A DNA stretch of 64,000 bases from Desulfovibrio inopinatus DSM 10711 (GCF_000429305.1 NZ_KE386882.1:97187-161186), one strand, 5' to 3'. Positions 16,984-26,596 are shown, counted from the stretch's first letter. The notes: generated from the letters alone by a model not told the origin. Numbers and translations are program-made.

Positions 16984-18814
16984 CCAGATTCGATCCCACC
17001 AACGATTCCACCTGCTTGGAACCAAGTTCCATGCGGTAAAACAATTTATAGAAATTCCGTGTCTCTTTGATCATATCCCAGTCGAACCAGTCGGGATACA
17101 GCAATTTGGTCAGCCAAATCAAACCAATAAGACGATTGACGGAGGGCGGTCGATCAAACCAGTTGTACATAGCGGCTGGAGGCTCATAGACGGCGCCCGA
17201 ACGTACCGCCTTCATGCAGGACCAGTATGGATCGGTCGACATACGGGTAATAAGGCGTCCCGGCGATTTGCCCTCATCGGAAATAACAATGATGACATCG
17301 GGATTGGCGCGTAACAGATCATCCGCCGCCATTGGAGTACGGCCACATCCACGTTGTTCATAAACTTCGGCAATATTTATCCCACCGGCACATTCAAGAA
17401 TTTCCCCGTGGCGGGACGAACGTGGCTCAGTCAACAACCCAGTCGGCGATTGAGCATAATAGACCGTACGGCGTTCACTGCGGGGAATTCGTGCTAGTGT
17501 TGTTTGTATCTGGTCCCATTTTTCTTCAAAATAGTCTGCCAGGATATTTCCTCTATCGGACACGCCAAGCAGCGAGCCGACGCGGCGCAGTACCGTCGCA
17601 CTCCGCTCCAGACTACCATCATAAACCAACACGGGAATGTTCAACTCACTCTGCAGGCGGTCGGCAGTTTGCGCTTCCAGCGTATCAACAACCGACAGGC
17701 TCAACGACAGAACAAGATCCACCTGCCGCTCCCGAATGGCCTTGGTATCAAAAGTCGTTTTTCCCCCGCCGAATTCCGCCCCCATAACGCCAAGTACAGG
17801 AAGACTCAAGTAACGTTCATCGGCCAGCATCCGTTCCGGCGGCATAGGTAGCATACCGAGCCCGGCAATCTTCTCCGGAGCCAAGGCAAAAACAAGCGCT
17901 GTCACCATGGGATTGTAGCCAAAGACTCGATCGATTTGAGTTTTGACCAACATTTTTCGACCAGCCATATCAGTGACAAGCCGTGTTTCAGGTAGTCGCG
18001 CCGGCTTGAAGTCCACCATACGTACCTCATGGGATGAAATGGTTGTTGTTCGGGAAATCTCTGGGAGAGACTGTTTTGAAGATGGGGTATCGGATGTGCC
18101 AAAAGCTTCGGCAACACGAGGCTCGGCCAAGACTTGAGCCACCGTGTGAGAAATAAACGTGCCGTCACGATCGTGAAACGCGTGCTTAATCCGCCGAGAA
18201 TAAACAATACGCCCCGGCGACGGCGCAAGCACAACAAGATGATGGCTTACACGCACCGCTTCTGCCAAATCGTGTGTAACAAACACGGCACCCATGCCAC
18301 GCTCCGCAATGTGAGCGAGGACAAGATCCTGCAGTTCCCGGCGCAATCCCACATCCAAAGCGGAAAACGGTTCGTCTAAAAGCAACAAATCGGGTTTCAC
18401 GGCAATGGCGCGAGCCAAAGAAACACGCTGCCGCATTCCGCCACTCAATTCATGCGGATACTTTGTCAAATCGCAGGGAGCGAGGCCCATTGTCCGGGCG
18501 AGTTCCCGCGCGATGGCATTTCGCTTATTCCGTGTAACACCCGCCGCTTTGAGGCCAAATGTAATATTGTCTATGGCTCGACGCCAAGGTAAGAGCCGTG
18601 GTTCCTGGAACACACAGGCTGTCCGTGTAAAATCACTGACGACGTTGCCGCTCTCCGGACGCAATAAACCAGCGGCCATGGAAAGCAACGTGGTTTTGCC
18701 ACAACCGGACCGGCCGGCGAGTGTCAAAATTTCTCCGGCCTCAAGGCATAAATCTACATGGGCGAGAATCGTTGTGCTATCATAGCGATGCGAAACATTA
18801 TTCCAAGACAACAT
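16973..18814 (-). CDS. ABC importer ATPase fused to a FepB/BtuF-type binding domain
   Basis: 613 residues in one frame. Residues 1-235 are a complete NitT/TauT-type ATPase: GRSGCGKTTLL (Walker A), FQEPRLLPWRRA (Q-loop), HELSGGMRQRVSLARA (signature), LLLLDEPFSALD (Walker B), VFVTHDLAEA (switch His). After a Ser/Thr-rich linker, residues about 275-575 resemble class III (TroA/FepB/BtuF) substrate-binding proteins: VFGYNPMVTALVFALAPEKI, IRERQVDLVLSL, SPTGLLTEPRSSRHGEILEC, ANPDVIIVIS and RPPSVNRLIGLIWL. The linker has no hydrophobic or signal segment, so the binding domain should be cytoplasmic, where an importer binding protein cannot work in the normal way. GGAG lies five bases before the ATG. 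Third gene after the binding protein and permease genes. The domain might sense or buffer a metal or chelate inside the cell. Substrate unknown. Confidence 0.88.
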   Translation of the reverse strand: MLSWNNVSHRYDSTTILAHVDLCLEAGEILTLAGRSGCGKTTLLSMAAGLLRPESGNVVSDFTRTACVFQEPRLLPWRRAIDNITFGLKAAGVTRNKRNAIARELARTMGLAPCDLTKYPHELSGGMRQRVSLARAIAVKPDLLLLDEPFSALDVGLRRELQDLVLAHIAERGMGAVFVTHDLAEAVRVSHHLVVLAPSPGRIVYSRRIKHAFHDRDGTFISHTVAQVLAEPRVAEAFGTSDTPSSKQSLPEISRTTTISSHEVRMVDFKPARLPETRLVTDMAGRKMLVKTQIDRVFGYNPMVTALVFALAPEKIAGLGMLPMPPERMLADERYLSLPVLGVMGAEFGGGKTTFDTKAIRERQVDLVLSLSLSVVDTLEAQTADRLQSELNIPVLVYDGSLERSATVLRRVGSLLGVSDRGNILADYFEEKWDQIQTTLARIPRSERRTVYYAQSPTGLLTEPRSSRHGEILECAGGINIAEVYEQRGCGRTPMAADDLLRANPDVIIVISDEGKSPGRLITRMSTDPYWSCMKAVRSGAVYEPPAAMYNWFDRPPSVNRLIGLIWLTKLLYPDWFDWDMIKETRNFYKLFYRMELGSKQVESLVGSNLAIV

Positions 18815-18829
18815 AGCTGCTCCGTCGAC

Positions 18830-19621
18830 TCAGACAGAAAGCCTGGAACGATTCCGCCACGGTTCCATACGGCGTTGCAGCGGTTCGAGCATTCCATATT
18901 CGACAAACAAGAGCATACCGACAACGACAACAATCCACGCCATCGCGTCGGCCGTGTCGAGATTCACACGCGCCATAGCCATGTTGGCACCAATTCCATC
19001 CGTGGATGCAAGCAATTCGGCCATGACAGCCACCTTCCAGGCTAAGCCCAATGCCGTGACCCAGCCGGGGAACAAATAGGAGAGAATATGGGGCAAATGG
19101 ACATCCCAGAGTAACATGGTCGACGGCGTGTTGAAGCTGCGTGCCATGGCTTCAAGGCCGGTATCACGCGTCCGGGCACCTTCGACAGCAACGGCAAATG
19201 TAATCGGCAGGGTTGTCACCACAACAGTAAAAACCGGTGTCAATGCACCCGTTCCAAACCACAATAACGCCAGCACAATCCATGCGATGGGCGGCACACC
19301 AAGCAGCATGGTCACCACCGGCCCTAGCGCACGAGCCAGCCAGGGGCACAAACCGGCCAACACACCAAGTCCGCTCCCAACGACACCGGCAATAAGAAAC
19401 CCTCCAAGAGCGCGGCCTGCCGTGCGTGCGGCTGCCGGCAAGACAACACCTTCCATGGCAAGCCGCCATAATGCGGTCATGGTTTCACTCGGCGACGGAA
19501 GAATCAACGGACCATAAAGAATACTCCCCACGTGCCACATGCACAGAAAAACGAACATGCCGGCAAGGGGTTGCCAATACCGCGCCCACCATGCGGACAG
19601 AACTTCTCGCGAATGGTACAT
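18830..19621 (-). CDS. NitT/TauT-family ABC permease
   Basis: 263 residues with about six membrane segments (first near MFVFLCMWHVGSILYG, others ALGGFLIAGVVGSGLGVLAG, VVTMLLGVPPIAWIVLALLWFG, PVFTVVVTTLPITFAVAV, MAWIVVVVGMLLFVEYGML). The EAA cytoplasmic loop is present as LEAMARSFNTPSTMLLWDVHLPHILSYLFPG. This is the SsuC/TauC type, which pairs as a homodimer with the ATPase encoded 15 bases downstream. The next gene upstream is the binding protein. The imported compound cannot be read from the sequence. Confidence 0.9.
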   Translation of the reverse strand: MYHSREVLSAWWARYWQPLAGMFVFLCMWHVGSILYGPLILPSPSETMTALWRLAMEGVVLPAAARTAGRALGGFLIAGVVGSGLGVLAGLCPWLARALGPVVTMLLGVPPIAWIVLALLWFGTGALTPVFTVVVTTLPITFAVAVEGARTRDTGLEAMARSFNTPSTMLLWDVHLPHILSYLFPGWVTALGLAWKVAVMAELLASTDGIGANMAMARVNLDTADAMAWIVVVVGMLLFVEYGMLEPLQRRMEPWRNRSRLSV

Positions 19622-19651
19622 CCTACAGAATTCTTTGCGTCGATCGATATC

Positions 19652-20644
19652 TTAGCCGAGATAGAACGCGCTATCCGGCAATTTACCGCCAACCAGTTTC
19701 GGAGACATTTCCATCAGCGCCGAATAATAAAATTCAAGATCTTTTCTCGCTTCCACAGCCGGAGTGCGGCGAATGGGGAAGCGTTCCAAGGATTTTTGCA
19801 GCACTGGTGCCTTGAGCGAAAACAACTCGGCAAATTCTTTGGCAGCTTCGGCCGGGTGTGCGTTGATCCACGATACATTGGCTCCAATGGCTGTCGTGAT
19901 CGCCTGGATCAACTGGGGATGATCGTTTGCGAGCGCTGCTTGGCAAATGGTTGCCCCAAGAGGGATATACGAGGACCGACCGGTCACGCGCTCCCAGATC
20001 TCCTGCAACACGATTTGATTGATCGCCAAGCCTTGCGATTTGCCTTTCATGAGCGCTGCGGTGGCTGCCGGTTCGGGAAGCAACACCGTGTCGGCCCGTT
20101 TGGATAAAAACATCTGTAAGGCTTCAAAGGGCGAATCCACATAAGAAAACGTCACATCCGTATCTGGGTTCAAACCTTCTTTCTGCAACAGATAGCGGGT
20201 AATCACATCGGGAATATCTCCCCGGTAAAACACGACAATGGTCTTTCCCTTGAGGCTCTTGAACGATGTTACCGCGGTATCAGTACTGAGCACACTCAAG
20301 ATTCCGCCATTGTTCACGTCGAGCAGCCGAACCGGTACGTTTTTATTGTACAAAATTGCAGCCGCATTCGCCGGTGTCGCGACCACGCTGACTTCACCGG
20401 AAACAATCCAGGTCCGCATGATATCGGGATTGCGCCATTGCTTGACGTCGATGGTCGGGACGAGTTCCGTCACACCGGGCTGTTTCCCAAGACGTGCCAA
20501 GGGCATAGTCAACGGTGCCGGAGGACCGGCGACAGCAAGTTTCGACGGCATTTCGGCCGCGTGTAAGCACCCGACAAACGAGGGAAACAAGGGCAACAGT
20601 GCGGTCCCCGCACTCAAGGCAAGAAAACGTCTGCGACTGATCAT
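19652..20644 (-). CDS. NMT1/SsuA-like periplasmic binding protein with Tat-type signal
   Basis: 330 residues from the ATG at 20644, which has AAGGAG nine bases upstream. An upstream in-frame start at 20725 has none. The N-terminus MISRRRFLALSAGTALL has an SRRRFL twin-arginine motif and ends near AHAAEM (GCLHAAEMPSK). The rest is a two-lobed binding protein: VIVFYRGD-like KTIVVFYRGDIPDVITRYLL, TFSYVDSPFEALQMFL, DTVLLPEPAATAALM, as in the ABC-type nitrate/sulfonate/taurine group. It begins the three-gene importer operon. A Tat signal suggests folding or cofactor/metal binding before export. Substrate unknown. Confidence 0.88.
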   Translation of the reverse strand: MISRRRFLALSAGTALLPLFPSFVGCLHAAEMPSKLAVAGPPAPLTMPLARLGKQPGVTELVPTIDVKQWRNPDIMRTWIVSGEVSVVATPANAAAILYNKNVPVRLLDVNNGGILSVLSTDTAVTSFKSLKGKTIVVFYRGDIPDVITRYLLQKEGLNPDTDVTFSYVDSPFEALQMFLSKRADTVLLPEPAATAALMKGKSQGLAINQIVLQEIWERVTGRSSYIPLGATICQAALANDHPQLIQAITTAIGANVSWINAHPAEAAKEFAELFSLKAPVLQKSLERFPIRRTPAVEARKDLEFYYSALMEMSPKLVGGKLPDSAFYLG

Positions 20645-21034
20645 CCTGAATATCTCCTTGATCAAACTCTGACGCGCTTTCTCCAACCACACGACACAAT
20701 GCATACTCACATGGTATGCATCCATTTTTTCGTTATATCGAAGAAATACAGATGCAACACCACGGTATACGACTTCGGTATGACCGATCTTTACCCATGC
20801 TCGAGCAAACGAAGCAGAACAAGAACGGGAGAAAGCAAAGCGCGATGTTCAAAACGATATGCTTTTTCTGAATTCAAAAGACAATATCGTTATAAATAAC
20901 GCACAATCAAGGGATATCCTCTTTATATCACTATTTTTTACATATCCGTGTCAAGTCAACTCCATGTCTGCATGATAATATAAAAAGATGTTCAAAAATG
21001 TTCATAGCGAATACACATCCCGTCATGCATGATG
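20645..21034 (-). promoter_or_regulatory. Upstream region of the ABC operon with a CGTTAT-AA-ATAACG palindrome
   Basis: No gene is seen here. At 20888-20901 the arms CGTTAT and ATAACG flank two bases, and a second CGTTATATCG lies at 20731-20740 nearer the operon. Such half-sites resemble those bound by ModE-type molybdate/tungstate regulators, an inference from pattern only. No confident -35/-10 pair was found. Confidence 0.4.
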
Positions 21035-22342
21035 TCAAACCACAGGACGTACTTGGGGATTCGTTGCAGACTCCCTCCTGTGATGTGTCGTATCTCGGAT
21101 AAGTATGGAAATCAGACAAGCTAACGCCAAACAGATGGGAATCACGACTAAGGCACGTTGGTAATCCTGAACCGTATACACACGCACACCGTTCACGGTT
21201 TCTCCCTGCCATCCGGCATCAAGCAGCATGCCTACACCACGTTGAAAAATCATCCCGCCAAGCATAGCCAGCATATTAATGAATGCGACAGCGGTTCCTA
21301 CGGCACTCTTGACAGAAACATCGCTTGCAATGACAAAGGTCAAACTCTGCGTGGCTGAAAACATACCGAACGCGATAAGCATCGCACTCAGAACAGGAAA
21401 TGAAATACCGGGAACATACAAAGCAATGAGAATAAGTCCACATGCCAAGGCACTCCCGACAGTAATGACTCTGGCCCGACGTTGAAGTCGGTCGGAAATA
21501 TGGCCGGCTAATGGTGAACCGATTGCCCAACCGATAAAGATCATAGAGTCGAGAATCGCAGCCTTTGAGAGGGGATAATTGTTCAACTTTTGAAAAAACG
21601 GTACACCCCAAAGTTCGGCCAACACACTGGTGGGCAAGAACATGAGAAAGCTGATGGCGCCGGCACCCCATACCCGTGGATGCGTGGCAACGTCTCGCAA
21701 TTGCCTGAGACAGTCGGACACGCAGCCGACATGATGCCCTTCTCCACCGGTAGGCTTTTTCCCGGCAGGCGAGTACAATGCCGCGATGAATGCAAGGAGT
21801 AAAACGCCCCCCATCCCGGAAAAAATAATAAGCACATGCCGCCACCCCAAGCTGTTGACGACTTCACCGAGAGCTGCTTCGCCAAATGCCGCGCCCAAAA
21901 ATCCCAATGTGGAACCTAAACCGATAAAAAATGCAAATCGTTCTTTAGGCAACCACAACGCGACCAATTTAATCATGGCGACAAAAGCGAATGCAGATCC
22001 CGTACCTTGCAAAAAACGGCCAATTGCGGCTTGCTCAAGCTGGTCGGCCGAAGCAATGACCAATGATCCACCAGCACAGAACAAAATCGCCAGTGGCAAC
22101 ACATGACGAAGTTTAAACCGGTCGACAACCATACCGACAACGAGCTGTAAAGGAGTGTAGGCATAGAGATAAAAAGCGGTCAGCCCACCAAAACTCGTGG
22201 CATCGATAGCAAAAGCCTTCATGAGTTGTTCGCTCATGACGCTTGGCCCGATGCGGAGAAAGTACTCGTAACAATAAAAGAACGCCCCTAAACCAAAAAC
22301 AAACAGACCGAAGAAACGCGTGTGGGAGGCTGTGCGGGACAT
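21035..22342 (-). CDS. Major facilitator superfamily transporter
   Basis: 435 residues with twelve predicted membrane segments. The first half contains GLGAFFYCYEYFLRIGPSVM and the loop 2-3 signature region VVGMVVDRFKLRHVLP; the second half repeats it with GHISDRLQRRARVI. The PSVM and YFLRI pattern near the N-terminus is common in the MFS branch annotated as hexuronate/organic-anion or D-galactonate-like carriers of anaerobes. GGAG lies seven bases before the ATG. It ends in a short cytoplasmic tail. It is monocistronic and divergent from the OYE gene, which could act on a compound it imports. Substrate not determinable. Confidence 0.88.
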   Translation of the reverse strand: MSRTASHTRFFGLFVFGLGAFFYCYEYFLRIGPSVMSEQLMKAFAIDATSFGGLTAFYLYAYTPLQLVVGMVVDRFKLRHVLPLAILFCAGGSLVIASADQLEQAAIGRFLQGTGSAFAFVAMIKLVALWLPKERFAFFIGLGSTLGFLGAAFGEAALGEVVNSLGWRHVLIIFSGMGGVLLLAFIAALYSPAGKKPTGGEGHHVGCVSDCLRQLRDVATHPRVWGAGAISFLMFLPTSVLAELWGVPFFQKLNNYPLSKAAILDSMIFIGWAIGSPLAGHISDRLQRRARVITVGSALACGLILIALYVPGISFPVLSAMLIAFGMFSATQSLTFVIASDVSVKSAVGTAVAFINMLAMLGGMIFQRGVGMLLDAGWQGETVNGVRVYTVQDYQRALVVIPICLALACLISILIRDTTHHRRESATNPQVRPVV

Positions 22343-22564
22343 GGAAGGGCTCCTGGCTGATTAGATAACAAGAGATACATTACCGCAACATGGTATTCGA
22401 GTGTATTATGAAGGGAAACAACGAAGAAACGCAATGAGAAATGGTTGGCAGGCGACTATAACTCTGCTTGCATGGCAACGCTGTTGATGTATCGGTAATC
22501 CCAAATCACGCTGACAGCATATAACAGAGTAAAATAAACGATTCCGAATTGACGAGGAGCGCAC

Positions 22565-23671
22565 ATGAAAATTTTCGACCCCATATCTCTTGCCGGGCTG
22601 TCGCAGTCCAACCGTCTGTGGCGCTCGGCAACGAACGAGAAAATGGCCGACGATGATGGACGACCCAATGAAGCGTATATCCACCTGTATGAAAAATTGG
22701 CACAAGGGGGCGTCGGACTCATCGTGACAGGGTGTGCAACGGTCATGTCCGAGGAGCAACCCAGCCCCAATATGCTTGCAGTCGATCGTGACGATCTTAT
22801 TCCCGATTTGACGCGCTTCACGACACGCGTCCATGCAGCCGGAGGAAAAATTTGCGCCCAGATCATGGCCGGCGGCCCACAAACAATTTACCAGCAGGAT
22901 AGCCGTATCGCCTATGGCCCTTCAGCCGTAGCGCATCCTCTCTACGGCACGATACCGAAAGAGATGACGCACGACGACATTGCCATGTTTGTCGATGCCT
23001 TTGGCCAAGCAGCCAGGCGAGTTCAGGAAGCCGGATTCGATGCCGTCCAAATCCATGGCGCACATGGCTATCTTGTGAGTTGCTTCCTGACTCCCTTCTT
23101 CAATCGGCGCACCGATGCATACGGCGGCTCCATCGAAAATCGCGGACGTTTCCTCCTCGAAATATTGGATGCTATTCGATCAACAGTCGGGTCTGACTTT
23201 CCAGTATTCGTCAAAATGCATGGGAGTGATCATCGTCCGAGCCAAGGGTTCACGCTCGAAGACGCTCTTGTCATAGCCCAAGCTCTGGAGTCACATGGAC
23301 TTGATGCAGTGGAAATCAGTGGTGGATATATGTCGGCCGACTGGGCAACCTCGCCTATGCGCCCACAAATTATTCGTCAGGAAAAGCAATCGTATTTTGC
23401 AAAAGATGCCGCCGCAATAGCCGAAGTTGTGTCTATCCCGGTTATTTCCACCGGAGGGCATCGCTCCCCCGAGGTGCTCAATGCACTCCTCCATACAACC
23501 CGGATAGCCGGGTTCGGCATGTCGCGAACACTCCTCAGCGAACCAGACCTCCCCCACAAATGGCGCCATGGATATACCGGGCTGCCCCGTTGCGTTTCAT
23601 GCAACAAGTGTTTCGGTGAAGATGTCAATATGTGTATCCTGGATCGAGAAAAAGAACCTCTTCAAAAATAG
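22565..23671 (+). CDS. Old Yellow Enzyme family FMN oxidoreductase
   Basis: 368 residues forming a single TIM-barrel: NRLWRSATNEKMADDDG at the start, CAQIMAGG, VQIHGAHGYLVSCFLTPFFN (substrate-binding His pair, about 164), RRTDAYGGSIENRGRFLLEI and, near the end, VISTGGHRSPEVLNAL (FMN phosphate site). The C-terminal CVSCNKCFGEDVNMC is a Cys-rich motif like the 4Fe-4S site of the 2,4-dienoyl-CoA reductase branch, but the spacing (C-x2-C-x2-C-x7-C) is short and the FAD/NADH domain of that branch is missing. GAGGAG precedes the ATG. It reduces activated C=C bonds or nitro groups in family members. Real substrate unknown. Confidence 0.92.
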   Translation: MKIFDPISLAGLSQSNRLWRSATNEKMADDDGRPNEAYIHLYEKLAQGGVGLIVTGCATVMSEEQPSPNMLAVDRDDLIPDLTRFTTRVHAAGGKICAQIMAGGPQTIYQQDSRIAYGPSAVAHPLYGTIPKEMTHDDIAMFVDAFGQAARRVQEAGFDAVQIHGAHGYLVSCFLTPFFNRRTDAYGGSIENRGRFLLEILDAIRSTVGSDFPVFVKMHGSDHRPSQGFTLEDALVIAQALESHGLDAVEISGGYMSADWATSPMRPQIIRQEKQSYFAKDAAAIAEVVSIPVISTGGHRSPEVLNALLHTTRIAGFGMSRTLLSEPDLPHKWRHGYTGLPRCVSCNKCFGEDVNMCILDREKEPLQK

Positions 23672-23674
23672 GAA

Positions 23675-23719
23675 AAAGTCGATGCGATGCCACGACTCAT
23701 GCGGCTTCACATCGACTTT
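23675..23719 (+). terminator. Probable terminator of the OYE gene
   Basis: AAAGTCGATG (23675-23684) pairs exactly with CATCGACTTT (23710-23719), with a smaller GCC/GGC stem inside the loop. The stem begins three bases after the stop codon. The following T-run is poor, so termination may be inefficient. Confidence 0.5.
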
Positions 23720-24476
23720 GAGATACAGCCAACGCTCCGTTCTCTCTGTTCACGTTTCCGCCCGCGTTACATGGAAACGCAAACACGTGAGTTCGCAACG
23801 TGAAGGCTCTATTCACCTCTGTTCAGTACGCAAACGCTATTTTCCAGTCCAATACCACTGGAACAGAAACAACTTTTGTCGTTCAACGCACTTTGCAAGC
23901 ATTGCGTTCCACATGCCCCCCAGCATGCAAGCTTGCAAAATAATACTATTAAGTAACAGAGCAGTATGTAACGTCAAGTTTTTTTGAAGTAGAAAGAGCT
24001 GTTCTTCAGAAAATATCCTACCACAAAAATTGAAGATGATAAAATCACCTTATGAACTTAACACAAATACCGCAATACTAAAAACAATTCTTTATTACTC
24101 AAACAACGCATTTAATGCAATACGAATGACATCAAACTCAACACCGTCCAATGCACATACAAATTCAGTTTTGTTCTCTATCATTTTCAACACAAAGCAT
24201 CCCTAAAAGCCTACCGCATCAGAGTGAAAACAATGACGTATCCGACACGAGCGCCTTGGATATCTCTGCGAGAGGTCTACAGAAGTAGGAAACAGGGTAA
24301 CGTATCTCGTTATGACGGGTAAACGCATCTTGAATACAGCGATAACGTTACGTTTTCTAATGATGTACGATGATGAGCTTGAACAACGCGCTCATTGCTA
24401 CACTGCAGAATTTGCATGGAAGCACAGTATGTTACGTTTGGAAGGGAAGGAGGCAAGCAAAAACGAAATCGCAAAA
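23720..24476. other. AT-rich gap without a convincing gene
   Basis: No frame here has a ribosome site plus a protein-like composition. A frame opening at 24312 runs through the uppS terminator and is rejected. CGTTA-type words cluster at 24298-24352 (TAACG-TATCT-CGTTA at 24298-24312 and ATAACG at 24342-24347). The stretch is AT-rich with a homopyrimidine/purine mix near 23970. Confidence 0.5.
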
Positions 24477-24518
24477 AAAACCGGGGGAAGCGACTACAAA
24501 ACGATATCCCCCGGTTTT
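24477..24518 (-). terminator. Intrinsic terminator of the uppS operon
   Basis: A 12-bp GC-rich stem (24477-24488 with 24507-24518) lies 20 bases beyond the uppS stop. On the minus strand it runs into eight T. The T4 on the other side could give weak bidirectional function. Confidence 0.92.
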
Positions 24519-24537
24519 CAGTTCATTTTCATAGTAT

Positions 24538-25257
24538 TCAACCGGACGCCTGGCTGCCTGTAAGGCCGAACCGGCGTTGTCTTCCGGTAAAGTCAGCCAA
24601 CGCCTTGTCAAACTCTTCAGGCGTGAAATCAGGCCAGTAGACCGTGGTAAAATACAATTCGCTATAGGCAGCCTGAAACAGGAGATAATTGGATAAGCGT
24701 TGTTCGCCACTTGTCCGAATAACAAGATCGGGATCAGGCTGGCCGCAGGTGTAGAGCTGACTGGAAAACGTCTCTTCGGTCACGTCTTCGGGTCGAACAC
24801 CCTGTTCAATAAGCCGTCTGGCCGCACGAAGAATCTCATCGCGTCCAGAATAATTGAGTGCCAGGTTCAGCACCATGGCGTCGCCATTTTCGGTCTTTTT
24901 CTGAACATGCTCAAGGGTCATTCGAGCCGGAGCGGGGAGACTTGAAATATCTCCCAGCACCTTGAGACGGATGGATTGCTCAAGCAAGCTTTTGAGTTCG
25001 CTATTGAGAAACATGCGCAACAGGTCGAACAAAAAGCGCACTTCATCCTTGGGCCGTCCCCAATTTTCCTTGGAGAAGGTGTACAGCGTCAGATGACCGA
25101 TGCCGAGTTCTCGGCAATGGGTGACGATGGCCTTGGCGGCTTCGGTGCCCTGTTTGTGTCCATCACTCCGGGAGAGACCGCGTTTAGCGGCCCATCTGCC
25201 GTTGCCGTCCATGATGATGGCCACGTGCTTTGGCATGATTGTCGCAGCCAGTGTCAA
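24538..25257 (-). CDS. uppS: Undecaprenyl diphosphate synthase
   Basis: 239 residues. Motifs of the cis-prenyltransferase family in order: [17 protein letters not shown] (catalytic Asp, phosphate-binding), [49 protein letters not shown], and [20 protein letters not shown] with [11 protein letters not shown] at the end. It makes the C55 lipid carrier for peptidoglycan and surface polysaccharides from FPP and eight IPP. The frame opens with a TTG at 25257 that overlaps the frr stop; an ATG at 25239 (MPKHVAIIM) is the usual start of the family and equally possible. Last gene of rpsB-tsf-pyrH-frr-uppS. Confidence 0.96.
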   Translation of the reverse strand: MTLAATIMPKHVAIIMDGNGRWAAKRGLSRSDGHKQGTEAAKAIVTHCRELGIGHLTLYTFSKENWGRPKDEVRFLFDLLRMFLNSELKSLLEQSIRLKVLGDISSLPAPARMTLEHVQKKTENGDAMVLNLALNYSGRDEILRAARRLIEQGVRPEDVTEETFSSQLYTCGQPDPDLVIRTSGEQRLSNYLLFQAAYSELYFTTVYWPDFTPEEFDKALADFTGRQRRFGLTGSQASG

Positions 25258-25808
25258 ATCTCCATGATTTCTTTTTCTTTGGTGGCAAGAGCATCATCCG
25301 ATTTCTTTACATAGGCATCGGTGAGCTTTTGGACTTCATCCTGTCCCTTATGCATGTCGTCTTCGGAAATTTCCTTGTCGTTCTTTTTCTTCTTTAACGA
25401 TTCGTTCGCGTCGCGACGAATGTTACGAACAGCGACTTTGGCCTCTTCCGTATATTTTTTGGCGACTTTCACAAGTTCACGACGTCGGTCTTCCGTCAGC
25501 GGAGGGATACCGATACGAATAATTTTTCCATCATTGACTGGAGTCAAACCGAGATCCGACTTCAAAATCGCCTTTTCCACAGCAGCAAACGCCGACTTAT
25601 CCCAAGGCTGAATGGTGACCGTACGGCTATCGGGCGTAGACAATGACGCCAACTGGTCGATGGGTGTCGGAGTGCCATAGTAATCGACCTTGATCCCGTC
25701 GAGGAGTGCGGTAGAAGCGCGCCCGGTACGCAGTCGCGAAAATTCGCGATCCAGACTGCTTAGCGCTTTTTCCATCCGATCTTCGGCATCCATGAGGATT
25801 TCTTCCAT
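25254..25808 (-). CDS. frr: Ribosome recycling factor
   Basis: 184 residues, standard length. It has the three-helix-bundle motifs: [27 protein letters not shown] near the start, [20 protein letters not shown] in domain II, and [22 protein letters not shown] plus [13 protein letters not shown] near the end. With EF-G it splits the post-termination ribosome. The ATG overlaps the pyrH stop (TAATG), so translation is coupled. Confidence 0.97.
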   Translation of the reverse strand: MEEILMDAEDRMEKALSSLDREFSRLRTGRASTALLDGIKVDYYGTPTPIDQLASLSTPDSRTVTIQPWDKSAFAAVEKAILKSDLGLTPVNDGKIIRIGIPPLTEDRRRELVKVAKKYTEEAKVAVRNIRRDANESLKKKKNDKEISEDDMHKGQDEVQKLTDAYVKKSDDALATKEKEIMEI

Positions 25809-26530
25809 TACTTTCCTCCTTCTACAGTGGTTCCCACTTCTTCACCCATGACCACGCGGTCCAAATTCCCTCGGGTGAACATATTGAAAACGACGATGGG
25901 CATATTATTGTCCATGGCCAAAGAAATGGCCGTGGAGTCCATAACCCGGAGCTGGCGTTCCAATACGTCCATATAGGTCAGTCGGTCAAATTTGACGGCA
26001 TCCTTGTGCTTCATGGGGTCTTTGTCGTATACGCCGTCGACCTTGGTCCCCTTGATAATCGCCTCGCATTTGAGTTCCATGGCCCGAAGCGCGGCGGCGG
26101 TGTCCGTAGTAAAATACGGATTACCGGTTCCTGCTGCGCAAATGACGACGCGGCCTTTTTCAAGATGGCGCACGGCACGACGTCGGATATAAGGTTCACA
26201 GACTTCCCGCATTGAGATGGCCGAAAGGACCCGTGTCTGTAACCCTTGCTTTTCCAAGGCGTCTTGCACAGCCAACGCATTCATGACGGTAGCCAGCATG
26301 CCCATATAATCGGCAGACGAACGTTCCATTCCTGCGGCTGATGATGAAACGCCGCGAAAAATATTACCGCCCCCGATGACCAGCGAAAGCTGCAGACCTT
26401 TCTCAACGGTCTTGGCGATTTCTTCACAAAAGCCGGTAATCGTGGCCGGATCCACGCCGTATTCAGCCGGACCAGCCAGGGCTTCGCCGCTGAGTTTGAA
26501 TAATACCCGGGAATAGCGCAGTTTGTCCAT
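25808..26530 (-). CDS. pyrH: UMP kinase
   Basis: 240 residues of the amino-acid-kinase fold. [15 protein letters not shown] at the start holds the phosphate-binding Lys, [10 protein letters not shown] the glycine loop, and [18 protein letters not shown] the C-terminal nucleotide site; [12 protein letters not shown] lies between. It phosphorylates UMP with ATP in the cytosol, feeding pyrimidine nucleotide and indirectly lipid-linked sugar synthesis. It is separated from tsf by a terminator, so it may have its own promoter in the 46-base gap or rely on read-through. Confidence 0.97.
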   Translation of the reverse strand: MDKLRYSRVLFKLSGEALAGPAEYGVDPATITGFCEEIAKTVEKGLQLSLVIGGGNIFRGVSSSAAGMERSSADYMGMLATVMNALAVQDALEKQGLQTRVLSAISMREVCEPYIRRRAVRHLEKGRVVICAAGTGNPYFTTDTAAALRAMELKCEAIIKGTKVDGVYDKDPMKHKDAVKFDRLTYMDVLERQLRVMDSTAISLAMDNNMPIVVFNMFTRGNLDRVVMGEEVGTTVEGGK

Positions 26531-26576
26531 ACATCCTTGCCTTTATTCGGTTTCCGTCTGGGAATTGGCCAAAAAA

Positions 26577-26596
26577 AACGGGCCTTACGGCCCGTT
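26577..26596 (-). terminator. Terminator between tsf and pyrH
   Basis: AACGGGCC (26577-26584) pairs with GGCCCGTT (26589-26596) around a 4-base loop. On the minus strand it is followed by a run of eight T starting inside the stem end. It begins 17 bases beyond the tsf stop and would make pyrH-frr-uppS partly independent. Confidence 0.88.

Noticed and set aside
24312..24563. An 83-codon frame on + before uppS
   Set aside because: It runs through the strong uppS terminator and into uppS itself, with no ribosome site.
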